From Thelephora terrestris (lineage: Eukaryota > Basidiomycota > Agaricomycetes > Thelephorales > Thelephoraceae), in NCBI GenBank assembly GCA_015956445.1, contig WIUZ02000009.1:1240001-1304000 (forward strand): a stretch of 64,000 nucleotides of DNA, read 5' to 3'. The number at the start of each line of letters is the position of its first letter. The stretch's first letter is position 1. Below are positions 40,201 through 52,236 of this stretch, one piece after another. The notes beneath the pieces were generated by a model. The model was not told the origin of the DNA. It searched no databases and worked only from the letters and a program-made list of their open reading frames with translations. A program made the position numbers and the translations under genes.

Positions 40201-43200
40201 ACTCTGTGGCAGACGTTACATCAGAACAAAGGCAACAACGGAAGTGGACTAGCGTTGAAAATTACGAGGTATGCTTGTTTTCCTCGGTTCCTGATCGTTT
40301 TCTGTGGGGTAACGTCGACTGATGACGTTTTATTCATTGTTATCTCACTTTATGCCATGCAGGATCGACCAGTTTATGTCACTTTCGTTCGCGACGGAAC
40401 CGAGGAGGCGCGGCACGTTTGAGCCGTACTTTTGGGTGCCTGCGCCACCGGGCCAGCAACAGACTCATCCATTGCTCGCTTTGATGATGCCCGAGCCATT
40501 ACCGTCGATCGTGCTCATCGATCGTGCTGAGGTCATTCGAGGACGAACGGAGAGTTCCAACAATGCCGCTCAGGAAGTCGCCGCCGCCCGCGAGCTTCTC
40601 CTTCAACCGAATCCGCCGCGGTCAAAGCGATCGAGCGGTGACCCAGTATGGGACACGTCAATTGGTGTTCCTGGTGATATGGGTGGAATCGAGATCACCG
40701 TGTTCGATGGGGAGCTGATCGTCACTGTCCAATCCTTCTCCGAGTCTCCTTCGAGATCGACTTCGCGTCCCCCGAGCTCGGTTGTGGAGGGTAACGGAGT
40801 GGAGAAAACTTTCAGTAGGTCCCCCTCGATTCGGGTGAGAAGAGCAGGCGGAAAAGGACTGGACCGCAAACCGAGTACCGTCAACCGGAGAAATTCTTTG
40901 CCATCTGTTCCGAGTAACCCAGAAGAACTCGTTCCCTCTCAGTCCTCCTTCGAACGACCTTTGCGTGTGAGGGTGAAGGCTGGAACGCTAGAGAGGCTGG
41001 TGGACGTACTCCTTCACGGACTTCAAGGGGTGTCTGTCGCTTTTTCGGACGACAACGGAGAGATGCCGTTGAGAGACGGCAAGCATCGGGATCTGAAAGT
41101 CGACCACTTGGATTTCTCGACGGTTTGGTGGAACTCGTTTAGGAGCTTTGTGACGCCCCTTGTCTTTTTCGAGGTCCGTACATGTCCTTCGACCCCCTTC
41201 CTAGCTCCTGAATTTCCCACCCTAGCTGCTTCGGAAACGATATCAACAAGCCAACAATGGGTCGTCCTTGGCCTCTATCAAGGACCGCATCGAGATTCTT
41301 GAACTTCTGCAAGAATGGATACAGAAGGGCTCTGGTGGGGAAGATGCCTTGGATGACGCGCAGCTCTACGATACCTTGAAGGCGTTCATTCTGGAGTTGA
41401 TGCGGGAAGAAGGCTTTTCAGGTCCACAACGCGATTCTACGGACGTCAAGATCAGAGAGGCTTGGAAAAGCCTTGGCCGGACGAAGGATAGTTTGACTAC
41501 TCTCTTTGCGACCCATACCAAGCGTCCGCCAATCAAGAAGCCGAACTCGGATTTCCACGAAGTCGCTGGGGAGGGGTATTCGCGCAATGTCAACTCAGAC
41601 ACCCCAGATATCGACCGTTTGAGCCCGGAGGAACTAGTAAACGCCATTGATGCTATGATAAACGCTGCTTTCAGGAACGTTACTGAAGATGTGGGTGCTG
41701 CTTATTGCGATGACGTTGGTCGATCAGCTGATGCATTTCAGGACATCCTCGTCGCCTCCGACCTTCTCGAACTCCAATCTACGGACCGCACTGGCTGGTT
41801 CGTTGCTCGCGAGCATATCACGAGCGGGGACGAGATTGAAGTTCAGACCTTCCACTCGCTAGTTTGTGAAGTTGAATCCACCTCGTTAATCCCTGGCTCT
41901 GTCCAAGATTCTCTGTATAGCCTCTTCCCAGCATCCGTTCGGTCGTGCATCAAGGCTTTCGCTATCTTGCGGAAATGGCTCATCTCCAAGATTGCCTTCC
42001 CGAAGTTGGGTATCCGCCCTAGGCAATCGAGACTCGAACGGCTCCTTCAGGCGCTTGAAATCAGCAGGATCAGAAACTCGGACTCTACCTCGTCGACTCC
42101 TATCTCCGAAAAACCTTGCGTTCGTTCTTTCGTCGAGGCTGTGCTCACCTCCGCTCTTCTGAGCCCCGAATCGAGGGCGTATTCGAGAGCTTGGCAGAAT
42201 GTCTCGAATTCCCGCAGAACCACCGCTGATAGCTTCTCCGCATTGTTGGATTCGTCGAACGCTCAGACATCCACGGGCGACTCCTTGCTTGTTGATATAG
42301 GTTGGCTTTTCGAGAGAATATTAGAAGTTATTGTGATGCCGAACGTGATCCCTCAACCAGCGGAGGAGGGCCAGGGTCTGGTAAACTTTGAGAAGAGAAG
42401 GTATGGTGACTTCAGTACGAAAACCTGTGTGATGTTGACTTTGCACAAAGATTCTTGTGTCACCTTGCTGCGAATGCCGCTTCCCTCGGACCGGCCACAC
42501 GCAAGAGACGGCGGCAAGTCGGCATTAACGACCTCGCTCGGCTTGGCAAGATTGAACAGGAGGCGAGCTACCTTCAATTCGATCATCGTCTCATTCGGGA
42601 GGACGCTACTCGCGAAGCAGGAAGTGATGGCATTCATCCGACCAAGAGAATCCCCCGGCCGTTCAACCTCTTGGTTCTCGCTCAACAGGAGAAGTACAAA
42701 CGAGACAAGTACGCTCGCGACCGACTGAGTAAGGAGAAGAAGCAGGAGCAGCACCGATACGAGAAGCGGGAGGATTATCTCAACAAGGCGATGCATAACA
42801 GCAAGCCAAGTCTGGGGGTTTCCAAAGCTCACAGGAACAAGAAGAGCATGTCTTCCGCCTTTTTCCAATTTATGCGACCTATCTCCAGTGCTTTCACCTC
42901 CGAGACTGCTATCCCCTCTGGACAGAAGCGTACTGCGGAGGAATTGGAGTTCACGCCCACCGGCAAACCCGCTCTCGTGCTCAGCCTCGCAGACTGCCGC
43001 GTTGCACAGTTCATCAACAACGAACGATCCTTCACGTTCCAATTGGACACTGAAGACGGTGGTCATTACTTACTTCAAGCTATGGGAAAGAAGGACATGA
43101 CGAAGTGGATGAACAAGATTAGCCAAGTCTCCAAGGCTGCGGCGAAGAGGCGTCTCACGTATTTGGGAAACAACGCGAATCTTGCTGAACAGCTCGCGGG

Positions 43201-44270
43201 GTTGGACTTGAATACCCGCGATCATGCACGTAAGTGTCTTTCGTTGTTTCAACGAGTTCGACGCATTGAGGGTTATTCCCCACAGTCTTTGGCATTGACT
43301 TGAAGGTTCTCATCCAGAGGGAGTTTGGGGATAACCCTCCTCCAGGAGCCGTTCCCTCGATGTTGGAAATCTGTTTCAGAGAAGTCGAGTCCCGAGGCTT
43401 GCCCGAAGTTGGAATATGTGAGTTCACCGTGTGACTAGCGGTTATGCGGTATCTGAGAAACCGTGGCAGATCGTATCGCAGGATCGACTTTGGAGATTAA
43501 TGGGATCAAGGACGCGCTCAACCACGGTTAGTTCGGCCAACCCACGAACGACATCCTTATTGACTCTTAGGACGACAGGTCGTACGCCCATCGATGGCAA
43601 CACCGACATCTATGCAATTTGCGATGTGATTAAATATTTCTTCCGAAATCTCCCTGAGCCGGTTGTCCCCTCCAACGTGTACTTCGCGTTCATCGACTCC
43701 GCCAGTGAGTTTCAGCTCCTTTTTGTTTTCCTGATAAACTCACCTCACGTCGTGTTTCAGAAATCGAAAGTCTCGAGCCTCGTTTGGCAAACATTCGGCG
43801 CCTCCTACGCGAGCTACCCGCAGCTAATTTTGACCTTTTGAAACGGTTGTTCGAGCACCTGGACAAAGTTACCGATTACGAGGAACTCAATCAAATGACT
43901 TCTCATTCGCTTTCCATTGTCATCGGCCCAAATATCCTCCGAGCTCCTCGGGATGACTTCGCAGTCACGATGTCAAATATGGGACAGGCTCACAGCGTCA
44001 CACGAGCTATGATCAGCCACGTAAGTGTGATCCACAGACAGATGCGCCCATCATACTTACCGGCGTCCCGCACAGTGCCACGTCCTCTTCGGTGAGGCCG
44101 ACATCGAGGCAGAAAACGAGGATGGCGATGAATATGACGAACAATATGACGACGACACGATACCAGAAGGCAGTGTGGAAGAGGGGGATGATGGCATGAC
44201 GACCCCTGCCTTCAATGTGATACCAGCTTCTACGGAAGGCCATTCGGATGAGGGGAGGCCTGGCTATTAG
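37237..44270 (+). CDS. BEM2: BEM2-like RhoGAP (RasGEF-like, PH, RhoGAP)
   Basis: Ten exons encode 2,159 residues, close to the roughly 2,170 of yeast Bem2: 37237-37547, 37635-40268, 40363-41173, 41226-42400, 42451-43229, 43286-43417, 43470-43526, 43579-43704, 43761-44020, 44076-44270. The first acceptor was chosen because it alone keeps the frame. The N-terminal 300 residues are Ser/Pro-rich and disordered. A PH-like stretch (WKPFKLILKGTKLYFYKPP) lies near 38566, a RasGEF-N/RasGEF-like middle covers about 38900-42400, and a second PH (ERSFTFQLDTEDGGHYLLQA) lies near 43030. The RhoGAP domain at 43290-44080 has the arginine finger in GIYRIAGS. The C-terminal tail is acidic. The protein would switch off Rho GTPases in polarity and cell-wall control. 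Confidence 0.93.
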
Positions 44271-44636
44271 TGCGGTGTGCTTCTTCCTCGTGTTATTTAC
44301 TGCGAACTGTATGCCCCTCCCCCCTTCCTCGTGTTTGCCTAACCTGTTGCGTACGAGCCTTTGGGCTCACCTTATGGTTGGCTCCTATGTTATTAATTTG
44401 GGAAGTAATATGGACTTTTCTAGTGTAATAAAAGCGGATGATGATAGGTTTCAGGGGTTACAATAGTTGGAAAACAACAGGAATTATCGACAGCAATGTG
44501 TGGCAGCGCAATAGGGAATAAAAAAAGGGCGAGGAATGGGATGATAATGAACGTTACATGTGTCCGTTTGGTGAATGATGAAGCTGAAGCTTGGAGAATG
44601 AGTGAGGTAAATGTAGAATAAAAACGTAGTCAAGAA
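44271..44636. other. Tail-to-tail spacer
   Basis: The BEM2-like and second DUF6535 genes converge here. TAATAAAAG at about 44426-44434 fits a plus-strand polyadenylation signal. No gene seen. Confidence 0.5.
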
Positions 44637-47527
44637 TCATGGAGTGTCCTCGGGTTCGCATACCTCGTAGAAATGAGTCCTGCTTTCCCGTAGTTCGTAC
44701 AACTTCAGTCGTAAAGCTTCCACTTCCTCGTCTGTCGACCAAGACGAGAACGCACGAAGTTTCTCTTCCAATCGTGTTTCTTCGGCGTTGAGTAGAAGTA
44801 AGAGAAAATCTTCGACTTGAGGAGACTGAGCGACCGCTCTTGTGGTGGCGTCGACCACCTGTGCCTGTATCGCAGGGTCCAGTCTCGTGACACCCCTCCA
44901 CGAAATAGCCAGCCAAAACACCAAGGGTTTCTGGCTTGCCGTCCTCCTCAGCGCGGGTATTATATCCGGATTGGCCCTACACCTTCGAAGGGGGAGCGAG
45001 CCTTCCTTCAGTTCGTGAACGAATTCCAGATGCTCCCACATGTGAAGGGGAATGTGAAGTCGGAAAGTCGACGCGTCAGCCATGGACAGAAGAACGGTGG
45101 TCGAGGCCCTCTTCACTTCGAGTTCGTCCGTGAACACCTCGTTAACGGCGGAGACCAGATCCTCGCAAAAGTCTTGAACCGCATCTGGCGACACGTGCTC
45201 TGAGAAGACTGGGAACCAACGTGCTTCGATGTGTGAGAGGAAGCAGAGCGCGGCCTTCTTGAGTTCGTGAGGTTTGTCGGCGTGGAAAAGAGAGCGGATG
45301 CCATCGAAGAACGGGTGGGCTATTGGATCGAATTGAGCCAGGGCTTCGAGACAGGTTTGGCTGGCTCCAAAGGCGAGCGCGCGCATTGCGTATTGGATCG
45401 CCTCGTCCTGAATTTCCCCCTTTGCCTGAAGGCCGAAATGGTGCTCCAAGAACGAGAGGACCTCCTGAGGGCCCGAGACCGTCGGATAGTATCCGTCCCA
45501 CTTGAACGCTCCGTGCATCGACAGTCGAGCAGCGTCCCATTTCAGTTCGACAGGTAGATGGGAAGCGACGGTCATGACCGTGGTGAAGAGCTCAAAAGAC
45601 CTTCGCGAGACGATGTTGTAGGTGAGCAGGCCGATGCACCGGAGAGCGTCCAGGACTCCGCCGATCTCTGGTCCCGTCGATGTCCTGTTCTGGATGATCG
45701 AGCTGAGCTTGACGAAAAGCCTCTCGGTTATGGGGGTAAACCTAGAACTAATATAGATTAGAACGCTATAACTAGGAGTCGAAAAGGCCCGCACACACCT
45801 TTTCTTCTCGCCAGATACCAGTAGATCATCCGGATGCACGGGGACGTCGACGAGAAGGCCAACCATGAGTACGCAGTTGGTGTCGATGGACAGTGCGGCA
45901 GGAGGCTCCAGCGAGAATGTGTCTTGTATGAACACCGCGACCTCGTCGTACACTTGTTGCTGCTTTCCGGCAGCGACGAGGTTACAAGCGTGGTGGAGGA
46001 GGATATCGCTGACCCAAAGGTGATGGGCAGAGGAAAGCTGAAAGGACGACCACTCGATGTTCTGGTCGATCCCCAGCAGGCGGTCTGTAAGCCCGAGGAC
46101 GGAGTGCAGGTTGGAGTCGTTCTCGTGATATCCCAACGAAAGACCGACGTGTCGCTCTCTGAGGGAAGCCAAAACCTTATCCACCCCTTGAGCGTCGCTG
46201 CCGGATTGGATGAAGATGTGACAGAAGGCTCTGGCGGAGAGATAAGCTAGGTTTCGTAATCGTGGGATGAGGGTTGGTTGGCCGTCTACGATGTCGAATG
46301 ACTGGAGGAGAATTTCGTAGCACCGTTTCAGGAGTAGCGAGTGGTTTCCTGAGCGCCAAGCCATCCTGAGTATAGCTCTGAGCACCACAGCCGTAGTCTC
46401 ATCGTCGAGAGGCCGGTCGAGCATCCACTGAATCCTTTCTGCCCTCAACGGAGATTGGTCTTGTCGTAGGATGCTCATGAAAAGTGGCTCCTTCGCGTCG
46501 TAGTCGGTTATCGGCTCTCCGTTGCTGTGGTTTCGACTATGCCTGACGGCGGGCTTCTGATCCACGACGGGCGACGGATAATATCCCTGTCTTGGAGCTG
46601 ATGCTGGTGCAGTCTTCGGGGATCGCCGCCGTAGATCGGGGAGGGCGAGGATTATCGTCAACAACGAAACCGACCAAAAGACGTTCATCGACAACGTGGG
46701 GGTGTTAAGGGGGAGATTATCGAGCACTTCGTAAAAGAAAAGGAGGAAAGAGGCGTACGGAACGAAATGAACCAGCTTGTCCATCCACGACGCGCTGCGA
46801 TCTATACACGTCGCCGACAGTTGCTCGATGTGTGATCGGAGTTCGGGAGAGATGGAACGAGCGGATGATGCCCGGCCTTGCGACCATTTCGTGACGGATG
46901 CGACGGAAAGAACGGAAAGAAAGAAGACGAGACACCAGGTCTCGACGAGTTCCATGTCAGAGCCGGCTAGAGAATAAGCGTTCCGAAGTGGTTAATTATC
47001 GCGCGCGGGAGAGCTAGCGACGGCTAAAGCTTGAGATCCGAGAGGAAAGCGTACCTCTGATGATGTCATTACAGCGACCGATGAATCCCAGGCATCGGTC
47101 CAATCGCAAAGAGAAAAAAGTGGCCAAACAGCAAATAGTCGCCTAAGACAATCAATAAAGACCTGGCATCAGCGTCTCCAAAATATAGGACGCAAATCGG
47201 CTCCCCACCCAAAAACAAAAAACAAAAAAACTCACGTATATAATCGCGATATCGAGCCGGCGCACACGTTGTTTCACCTCCTTATGGTACAACTGAACTT
47301 CGCGCTTCCACGCTTCCTCAAAGTTCGCTTCGGCATCGGTGATCGTCTTGGTGGCGTGAACTGAGATTCGGTTCTCGTGCGTCGCATGCCTGCTATGAAA
47401 ACCGAAGAAGCCGATGGGAGAAAGAGAGAATTCGGTACGTAAGATCCCCGTTTTTCTGAGAGAGAGGGGGAGGGTAGCGACCCGAATAAGAAAAGACGTA
47501 CCCCGTATTATCGTGTTCGGGCTCCAT
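44637..47527 (-). CDS. DUF6535-type membrane protein, 847 aa, inverted paralogue
   Basis: Five exons on the minus strand (47527-47502, 47392-47236, 47142-47055, 46966-45799, 45741-44637) close in phases 2, 0, 1, 2, exactly as in the gene at 31750. The first exon encodes only MEPEHDNTG. The second holds the amphipathic start FEEAWKREVQLYHKEVKQRV, and later exons hold hydrophobic segments (ATICCLATFFSLRL, TWCLVFFLSVLSVASV, FVPYASFLLFFYEVL, MNVFWSVSLLTIILAL). The C-terminal 600 residues align by eye along the whole paralogue, for example LTDRLLG against LVDRLLG, HHFGLQAKGE against HHFALQAKGE, and AFKWDGYYPTVSGPQ against AYKWDRFLPWVQDPN. Function is unknown. The pair brackets PRO2 and the BEM2-like gene. 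Confidence 0.88.
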
Positions 47528-48139
47528 CGGGCTGGAGGTATTTCAGGGCGGCGAGTAAAAAGGAGTGGGGGGGAGGGAGTGATTGCGGTGGGAACCGCAC
47601 AGGACAGCATGGATGACTTATAGTAAAAAAAAACCCTGCACACACCCTCCCTCTCCCATCAAAAAGTGGGTCATGATGCATGAAATCCGACATTGCCACT
47701 TCCACCCGACACGGGCAAGGGGGACCCCAATGGCTCTCCGAGGCACTGTAAAAGTTTCCTTCCTCTTACCGGGGAAGACCGTATGCCGAGAAAACGCTGC
47801 GACAACGTGTAGATGCACGTTTTGTTGTGACTCCTGCCACGCGCGAAAATTTTCGAGCACACACCCCCTAATACAAAACCCAGGGACGTCCAAGATGAGG
47901 TATCCCCATTTCCCGCCGCGGGGGTTCCTGCGTCCCGCCCCTCGGAACAGTCGCGGTTCGAGCGTAACATGAAGATCTGGGCGATTTTCGATCGTGAATC
48001 GGCCCACAACACCCTAAAAACGAAAGAGATTCGAAGCTCAATCGAGTTCGTGAACATGGACGTTACCCGGTCTCTTGGGATCAGCTTTCTCAATCCGACC
48101 TAGCAGTGGCCGTGTGAACTAGGGCAAGATAGGAAAAAG
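47528..48139. other. Spacer between DUF6535 gene and tRNA
   Basis: This is the promoter side of the minus-strand DUF6535 gene. It contains pyrimidine-rich tracts on that strand and an A-run at 47625-47632. Reading frames here on both strands lack features or splice support. Nothing else seen. Confidence 0.45.
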
Positions 48140-48229
48140 TGGACACGTCCGGGATTGAACCGGACCCCTCTCGCAAGTCCATTATTAAAGGTGCTAAGCG
48201 AGCGTGATAACCAACTACACCACGTGCCC
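48140..48229 (-). tRNA. tA(AGC): tRNA-Ala (AGC) with a 16-nt intron
   Basis: On the minus strand the acceptor strand GGGCACG (48229-48223) pairs with CGTGTCC (48147-48141), with discriminator A at 48140. The D-arm GTGT...TCAC and the anticodon stem CTCGC/GCGAG are complete. The T-arm is TCCGG-TTCAATC-CCGGA. The loop reads TT-AGC-A and is interrupted after position 37 by a 16-nt intron (48191-48176), giving the Ala anticodon AGC and a mature length of 74 nt before CCA addition. The intron position is the standard one for nuclear tRNA introns. A-box (TAGTTGGTTA) and B-box (GGTTCAATCC) promoters are internal. Confidence 0.96.
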
Positions 48230-48396
48230 TCACACCCAATGCCTAAAAGTATGTTTCGTTGGGTTGGAGGTTGGGCACAGGGTGTCTCATCGGTCTCTGG
48301 CCCGGCTCTTCCTCCCCAACCCTAATCTCGAGTCAAGTGGAAATAAAAGAATAAACTAACTGGCATTAAGTACACTGATACTAGGAACAAATTACG

Positions 48397-49323
48397 TTAA
48401 TCACTTTCGTATGAATCCTGAGTCTCAGGCAGACGGTACGCTTGAGTGTTCAACCAACTCATACCGCTCCCATTCTCCTGACTGCCATCAGGAGACCGAA
48501 GAGTCTGACTCTGAGGAAGCTGGCTTTGACTCTGCGACGCGCTCATCCTGGATTCAGAGCGAGCAGACGTGGGAACAGGAGGATTGATCTGGAACACCCC
48601 GCGTCTGAACCTCTTAGGCGGCGGAGTCAAGGACACCGCGCGCAGAGGCGGCGGAGCGGTAGTGAGAAGTTGCGCATAGAGAGAAGAGCCCTCGTTCGAG
48701 TTCGAGTTCGAGGCTGCGCTTTGAGACGCGTTCACGGAAGGCGTCGGTGACGTCGGAACGAGATCAGCCTCTACGTCGTTTGCTGAAGCGGACGACCGGT
48801 GCGATAGGGAGCGTTCGAGGACACTTGGGGAGCGAAGTCGAAGGGGTTCAAACGCTGCGCTTGTGGAGGCAGAAGGACCGTTAATTTTCTCCGCGAGGTC
48901 CGGGGAAACCGGTAGTCCTACTTGCGGAGGCGTGTTCGCAGGCGATGAGAGGGCATTTATCTCGGAAAACGCTCGGTCCTCGTCTTCGTCCTCGTCGTCA
49001 TCATCGTAGCCCTCGCTGCCTGATTGATCATCTACAAATAACACATTAATCACCGTCCACACTCAGCAATGAGTTATATGAAGTGTCTCTCTCTCCCCCG
49101 AAAAGAACGCACCGCTGACGACGGAAGCACGCTGATGACGGGCTGGGTCTAACTCCGGCGGTCCGAGCCATGGAGTTCTTTCACCGGCTTTCAGGGTAAA
49201 CACATGAACCGCGATGTGTTTAACCCAGTCTACTTCGTCCTCGAATTCTTCGGGACAACCAGCCCAACGACACGTGAACACCTCGTCTTCCTCCATATCT
49301 AACGCGTCCATGTCGGAGTCCAT
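48397..49323 (-). CDS. Acidic protein with one C2H2 zinc finger, 281 aa
   Basis: Two exons (49323-49113, 49031-48397) join in phase 1 to 281 residues. Near residue 15 a single C2H2 finger is visible: CRWAGC then, after 12 residues, H-x3-H (KHIAVH). An acidic run (DDDDEDEDED) follows at about residue 80. A long Ser/Pro/Gln-rich, probably disordered tail contains a basic KRFRR patch. One finger plus acidic and disordered regions suggests a chromatin- or RNA-linked nuclear protein, but I cannot name it. The start is the ATG at 49323, which keeps the acidic leader. Confidence 0.75.
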
Positions 49324-49548
49324 GGTGATCGAAAGGAGGTTAAAGGAGGCCACTTACGCCGATCAGATGTTGAACACGCGTAACCGCGTCGTGATCTTTA
49401 CAGTAGCATTGGCGGACCGACATCGGACGAACGCGGGAAGGATTGGGTCACAGACTCAAAAAGATTGCAGATAATATATGAATACATTGTATATACACAC
49501 TGTTGAATGTACAAACGAACGAACAGAGAGGGATTAGGAACGGAGAGA

Positions 49549-50300
49549 TTAAAAACGCCGACGGGCAAAAGTGGTCAAACGAGTAAGAGTGCGGTCCCAA
49601 CGAGTCGGCTGCTGCTTCACTCGCGTGATGGGGGTTGGAGAGTAATGTATGGAATCATAAGGATCGGGAACGGTCATGGCTGACGGTGAGTCACCGTACA
49701 GAAATGGGAAGGCGTAGCCAAAGTCGTTGGACTCGGAGGTACAACCGGTCGACATGAAACTGTCCACGGCCGGGCTATCTGGTTTAGCGTATGGGTCGAT
49801 GTTCAGCGGACGGCGCTGTAAAATCCGTTAGTGCACATGAAACGAAAAAGTAAAATGAACGGAGGAGGTAACACACCAGGAACCCGAACTCGTCGGACTC
49901 GGGGTCACGAACAGCGTTATCGTTGCGGTCCCAATTGAGGCGCCGTGGTGTATTAACGAAAATGCACCAATCGGGATCGTTAGCCGGGTTGGTGTCGACA
50001 GCATCCGAGTAGCAGAGGTCGGCAAAGGTTTCATTGGGGCAGGTTATCAGTTGGTCTTCCAGGTCCTCAAAGCACGAGCCATCGATCTTTGTATCGAAGA
50101 TCATCAGCGACCTATCGATGTCGGATTTCAGGCATATCAATGATGAGGGGTTTGTGGAGGATGAGGTGGAGGTTCGGGGAGATGAATCAACACTGAGAGG
50201 GGGGCAAGAGTCCTATCGCCGCCGTAATCAGTATCAAGCCTGCGGAGCAACGGAGAAGCAACGAGCGAGAGCTCACACTATCGCTGTAGTAGTTAGTCAT
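49549..50300 (-). CDS. Membrane-anchored or secreted orphan, 202 aa
   Basis: Exons 50300-50194, 50111-49877 and 49815-49549 close in phases 2 and 0. An N-terminal hydrophobic helix (LLLRCSAGLILITAAIGLL) follows 13 polar residues, so the protein is probably a type II anchor or carries a signal peptide. The exterior part has five cysteines (within GSCFEDL, ITCPNE, DLCYSD, DWCIF, STGCTS) and an NET sequon at CPNET. The last 25 residues are basic (TRWDRTLTRLTTFARRRF). No family is recognised. It could be a small secreted-pathway protein specific to basidiomycetes. Confidence 0.7.
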
Positions 50301-50782
50301 GGCGCGTCGCGTTTTCGAGATGGGATAGCTGTGTCGTCAAACTGCGGACGGCGAACGAGCGGTCTGTGAGCCTGGGGGTGAGACCGAACAGGGCCGCGAA
50401 GGAGGCTCACCAAGAGTACGGGTTTATTAAGGGGCTTTAGATGGGGGAGTGGTACAGACAATTGAGCGGCGCGACTAGTGAAGGAGTGGACGCCAGTGGA
50501 ACCGACTAAGATGCGAGGGAGAGATGAAAGGCGACCCGTGCTAGTTCGCCGTCCGTTAAATATCGGATTGGGTTTTAATGAACACGTAAAATCCACGGAG
50601 CCTCATGTTTTAGACGACGGTTTTGAAGTCTGTCCAACGAGCGGCCAGGGGTGAGACATGTCACGCTTACGGCTTCGTTGACAACCCGTCACGCGTCACG
50701 GCCATGGAAACGGTGGCAAACACGTCAACCGCGTCGAATGAAAAACAATCAATTCTGCGACGGAGACAGAGCGTGAGTGTCA

Positions 50783-51636
50783 TCAATTCAAAGACGCTGG
50801 CCCACTGGTAAAGTTGGGCCGGAACTTCGGTTTGGATCCGCCACCTACAGCCCAGGCGTCGAAAAGCCTCCGTCGCGCCCATCTCAATCCTGATCCATCC
50901 TTTCCCCCACATACCGACTCTCCATTGATTTTCGCACCCTCTAGGGACATTGAGTAGAAGCCCCGCAAGCCATCGACCTTCATCAACACCTCTCGCTCCT
51001 CCTTTGTGCTTGTCGTCACCGCCAACCCATGCAATTTGCAATCCCGATACGGGTACAGCTGTCCCTGTGATTTCCTGTGGTGGACACACTGGAAAAAGAT
51101 CTGCCTGCCAGTGCTGGATGCGGTGTTTCCTGGGGCGCTCGAAATCGAGGCGTTGGCCGCTGCTGGTATTATCCACGCTCTTTGAATGATGCGACTGCGA
51201 CCGATGACGAGCATGAACGCAAGGTAGGAACTCGCAAACCCTAGCCCGGCCACAGCTGCGACGCGTTGCCAAAGTGGCCGGAGAACGTGTTGGGTTTGCC
51301 CTGGGCTTGCGGTTTTTGATTCGATCGTCACTTGTTCAGCTCGCGTCCAACGGTTCCACAGCATGTCAGCCAAAGAGATACTTCCTTGTTACAATCGCGT
51401 CAGAGCCCAGTACTAAATTTCGACCACTTCGCAATCTCGGAGCGTGAACGCGTGAAGACGTACGTGATCATAGCGTCAGCAGTGACGAAAAAATAAGTCC
51501 AACCCTTCTTGGACCACCACGGCAGCGGGTCCAGCTCGTAAAAGGGCACGTCGTGAAGCGAAAGTTGTGCTTTCCCGTGGAGCTTTGGTCGCCCGACCCC
51601 GAGCGCTGCCTGTTTGAGCTTGCGGAATAGAGACAT
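50783..51636 (-). CDS. Predicted membrane protein, 256 aa
   Basis: Two exons (51636-51464 and 51380-50783) join in phase 2 to 256 residues starting at ATG 51636. The N-terminus is basic (MSLFRKLKQAALGVGRPKL), then comes a hydrophobic segment that crosses the splice junction (TYFFVTADAMIT-ISLADML). A clear membrane helix follows (VAAVAGLGFASSYLAFMLVIG). The C-terminal half is soluble. The basic start and two helices would suit a mitochondrial inner-membrane protein, which is only an inference. Confidence 0.65.
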
Positions 51637-52236
51637 TCCAGATACGACCCAATGGATGGGAAGGAAATAAAGTTAAGTTCAGAGACGCCCATTCTTTTCC
51701 GCCACAGTCTCGTTCGGGTCTTTTGATCGGCTATCCGGGAAGATTCACCCGGATCATTCAGAGGGGAGCCACCTTCGAAACACGTACGTTGGAGTCCGAC
51801 ATTCCTGCATTCCAGCTGTCTTCATACCCAAGCCAACGCGTTGCCTGTCTCAGCAAAATTAACTCTATTTTCATCACCTGGAGCTTCAACACTGCGAGAA
51901 GTGGATCAATTGTTATCACACCCGATATTCAATTCGCAGTGCTTCCCAGAAATCTTAAAACAAACGTCAAGCCGGCGAAACTGCGGGGGGTAGAGCAAGC
52001 ATCGCTCGGAGTGGTCTTCGCGCGCTAACCGGTAACCACCAAATAAATAAATTCATAAAGCTCTGACACTGGTTGTTTGGTTCCCGAGAGAAAGTGACTT
52101 CGATCGCCCGTAGGAGTTAATATCCTCCTCAAGAGAGAGCGAAGAAAACAAATAAGTAAGATCTATGTACTGTAATACGCGTCAACAGCCATTCTAATGA
52201 CCGCTCAATAGGTTCAACCAACAATCTTCTATCTTC
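51637..52236. other. Spacer, no gene
   Basis: A plus-strand frame at 51723-52028 has no features or splice support. The region is the upstream side of the predicted membrane protein gene and the downstream side of the transcription factor gene. Confidence 0.4.

Noticed and set aside
50667-51272. Alternative 201-codon frame overlapping the predicted membrane protein
   Set aside because: It shares the DNA of exon 50783-51380 in another frame, lacks the membrane helix pattern, and does not join the first exon in phase.
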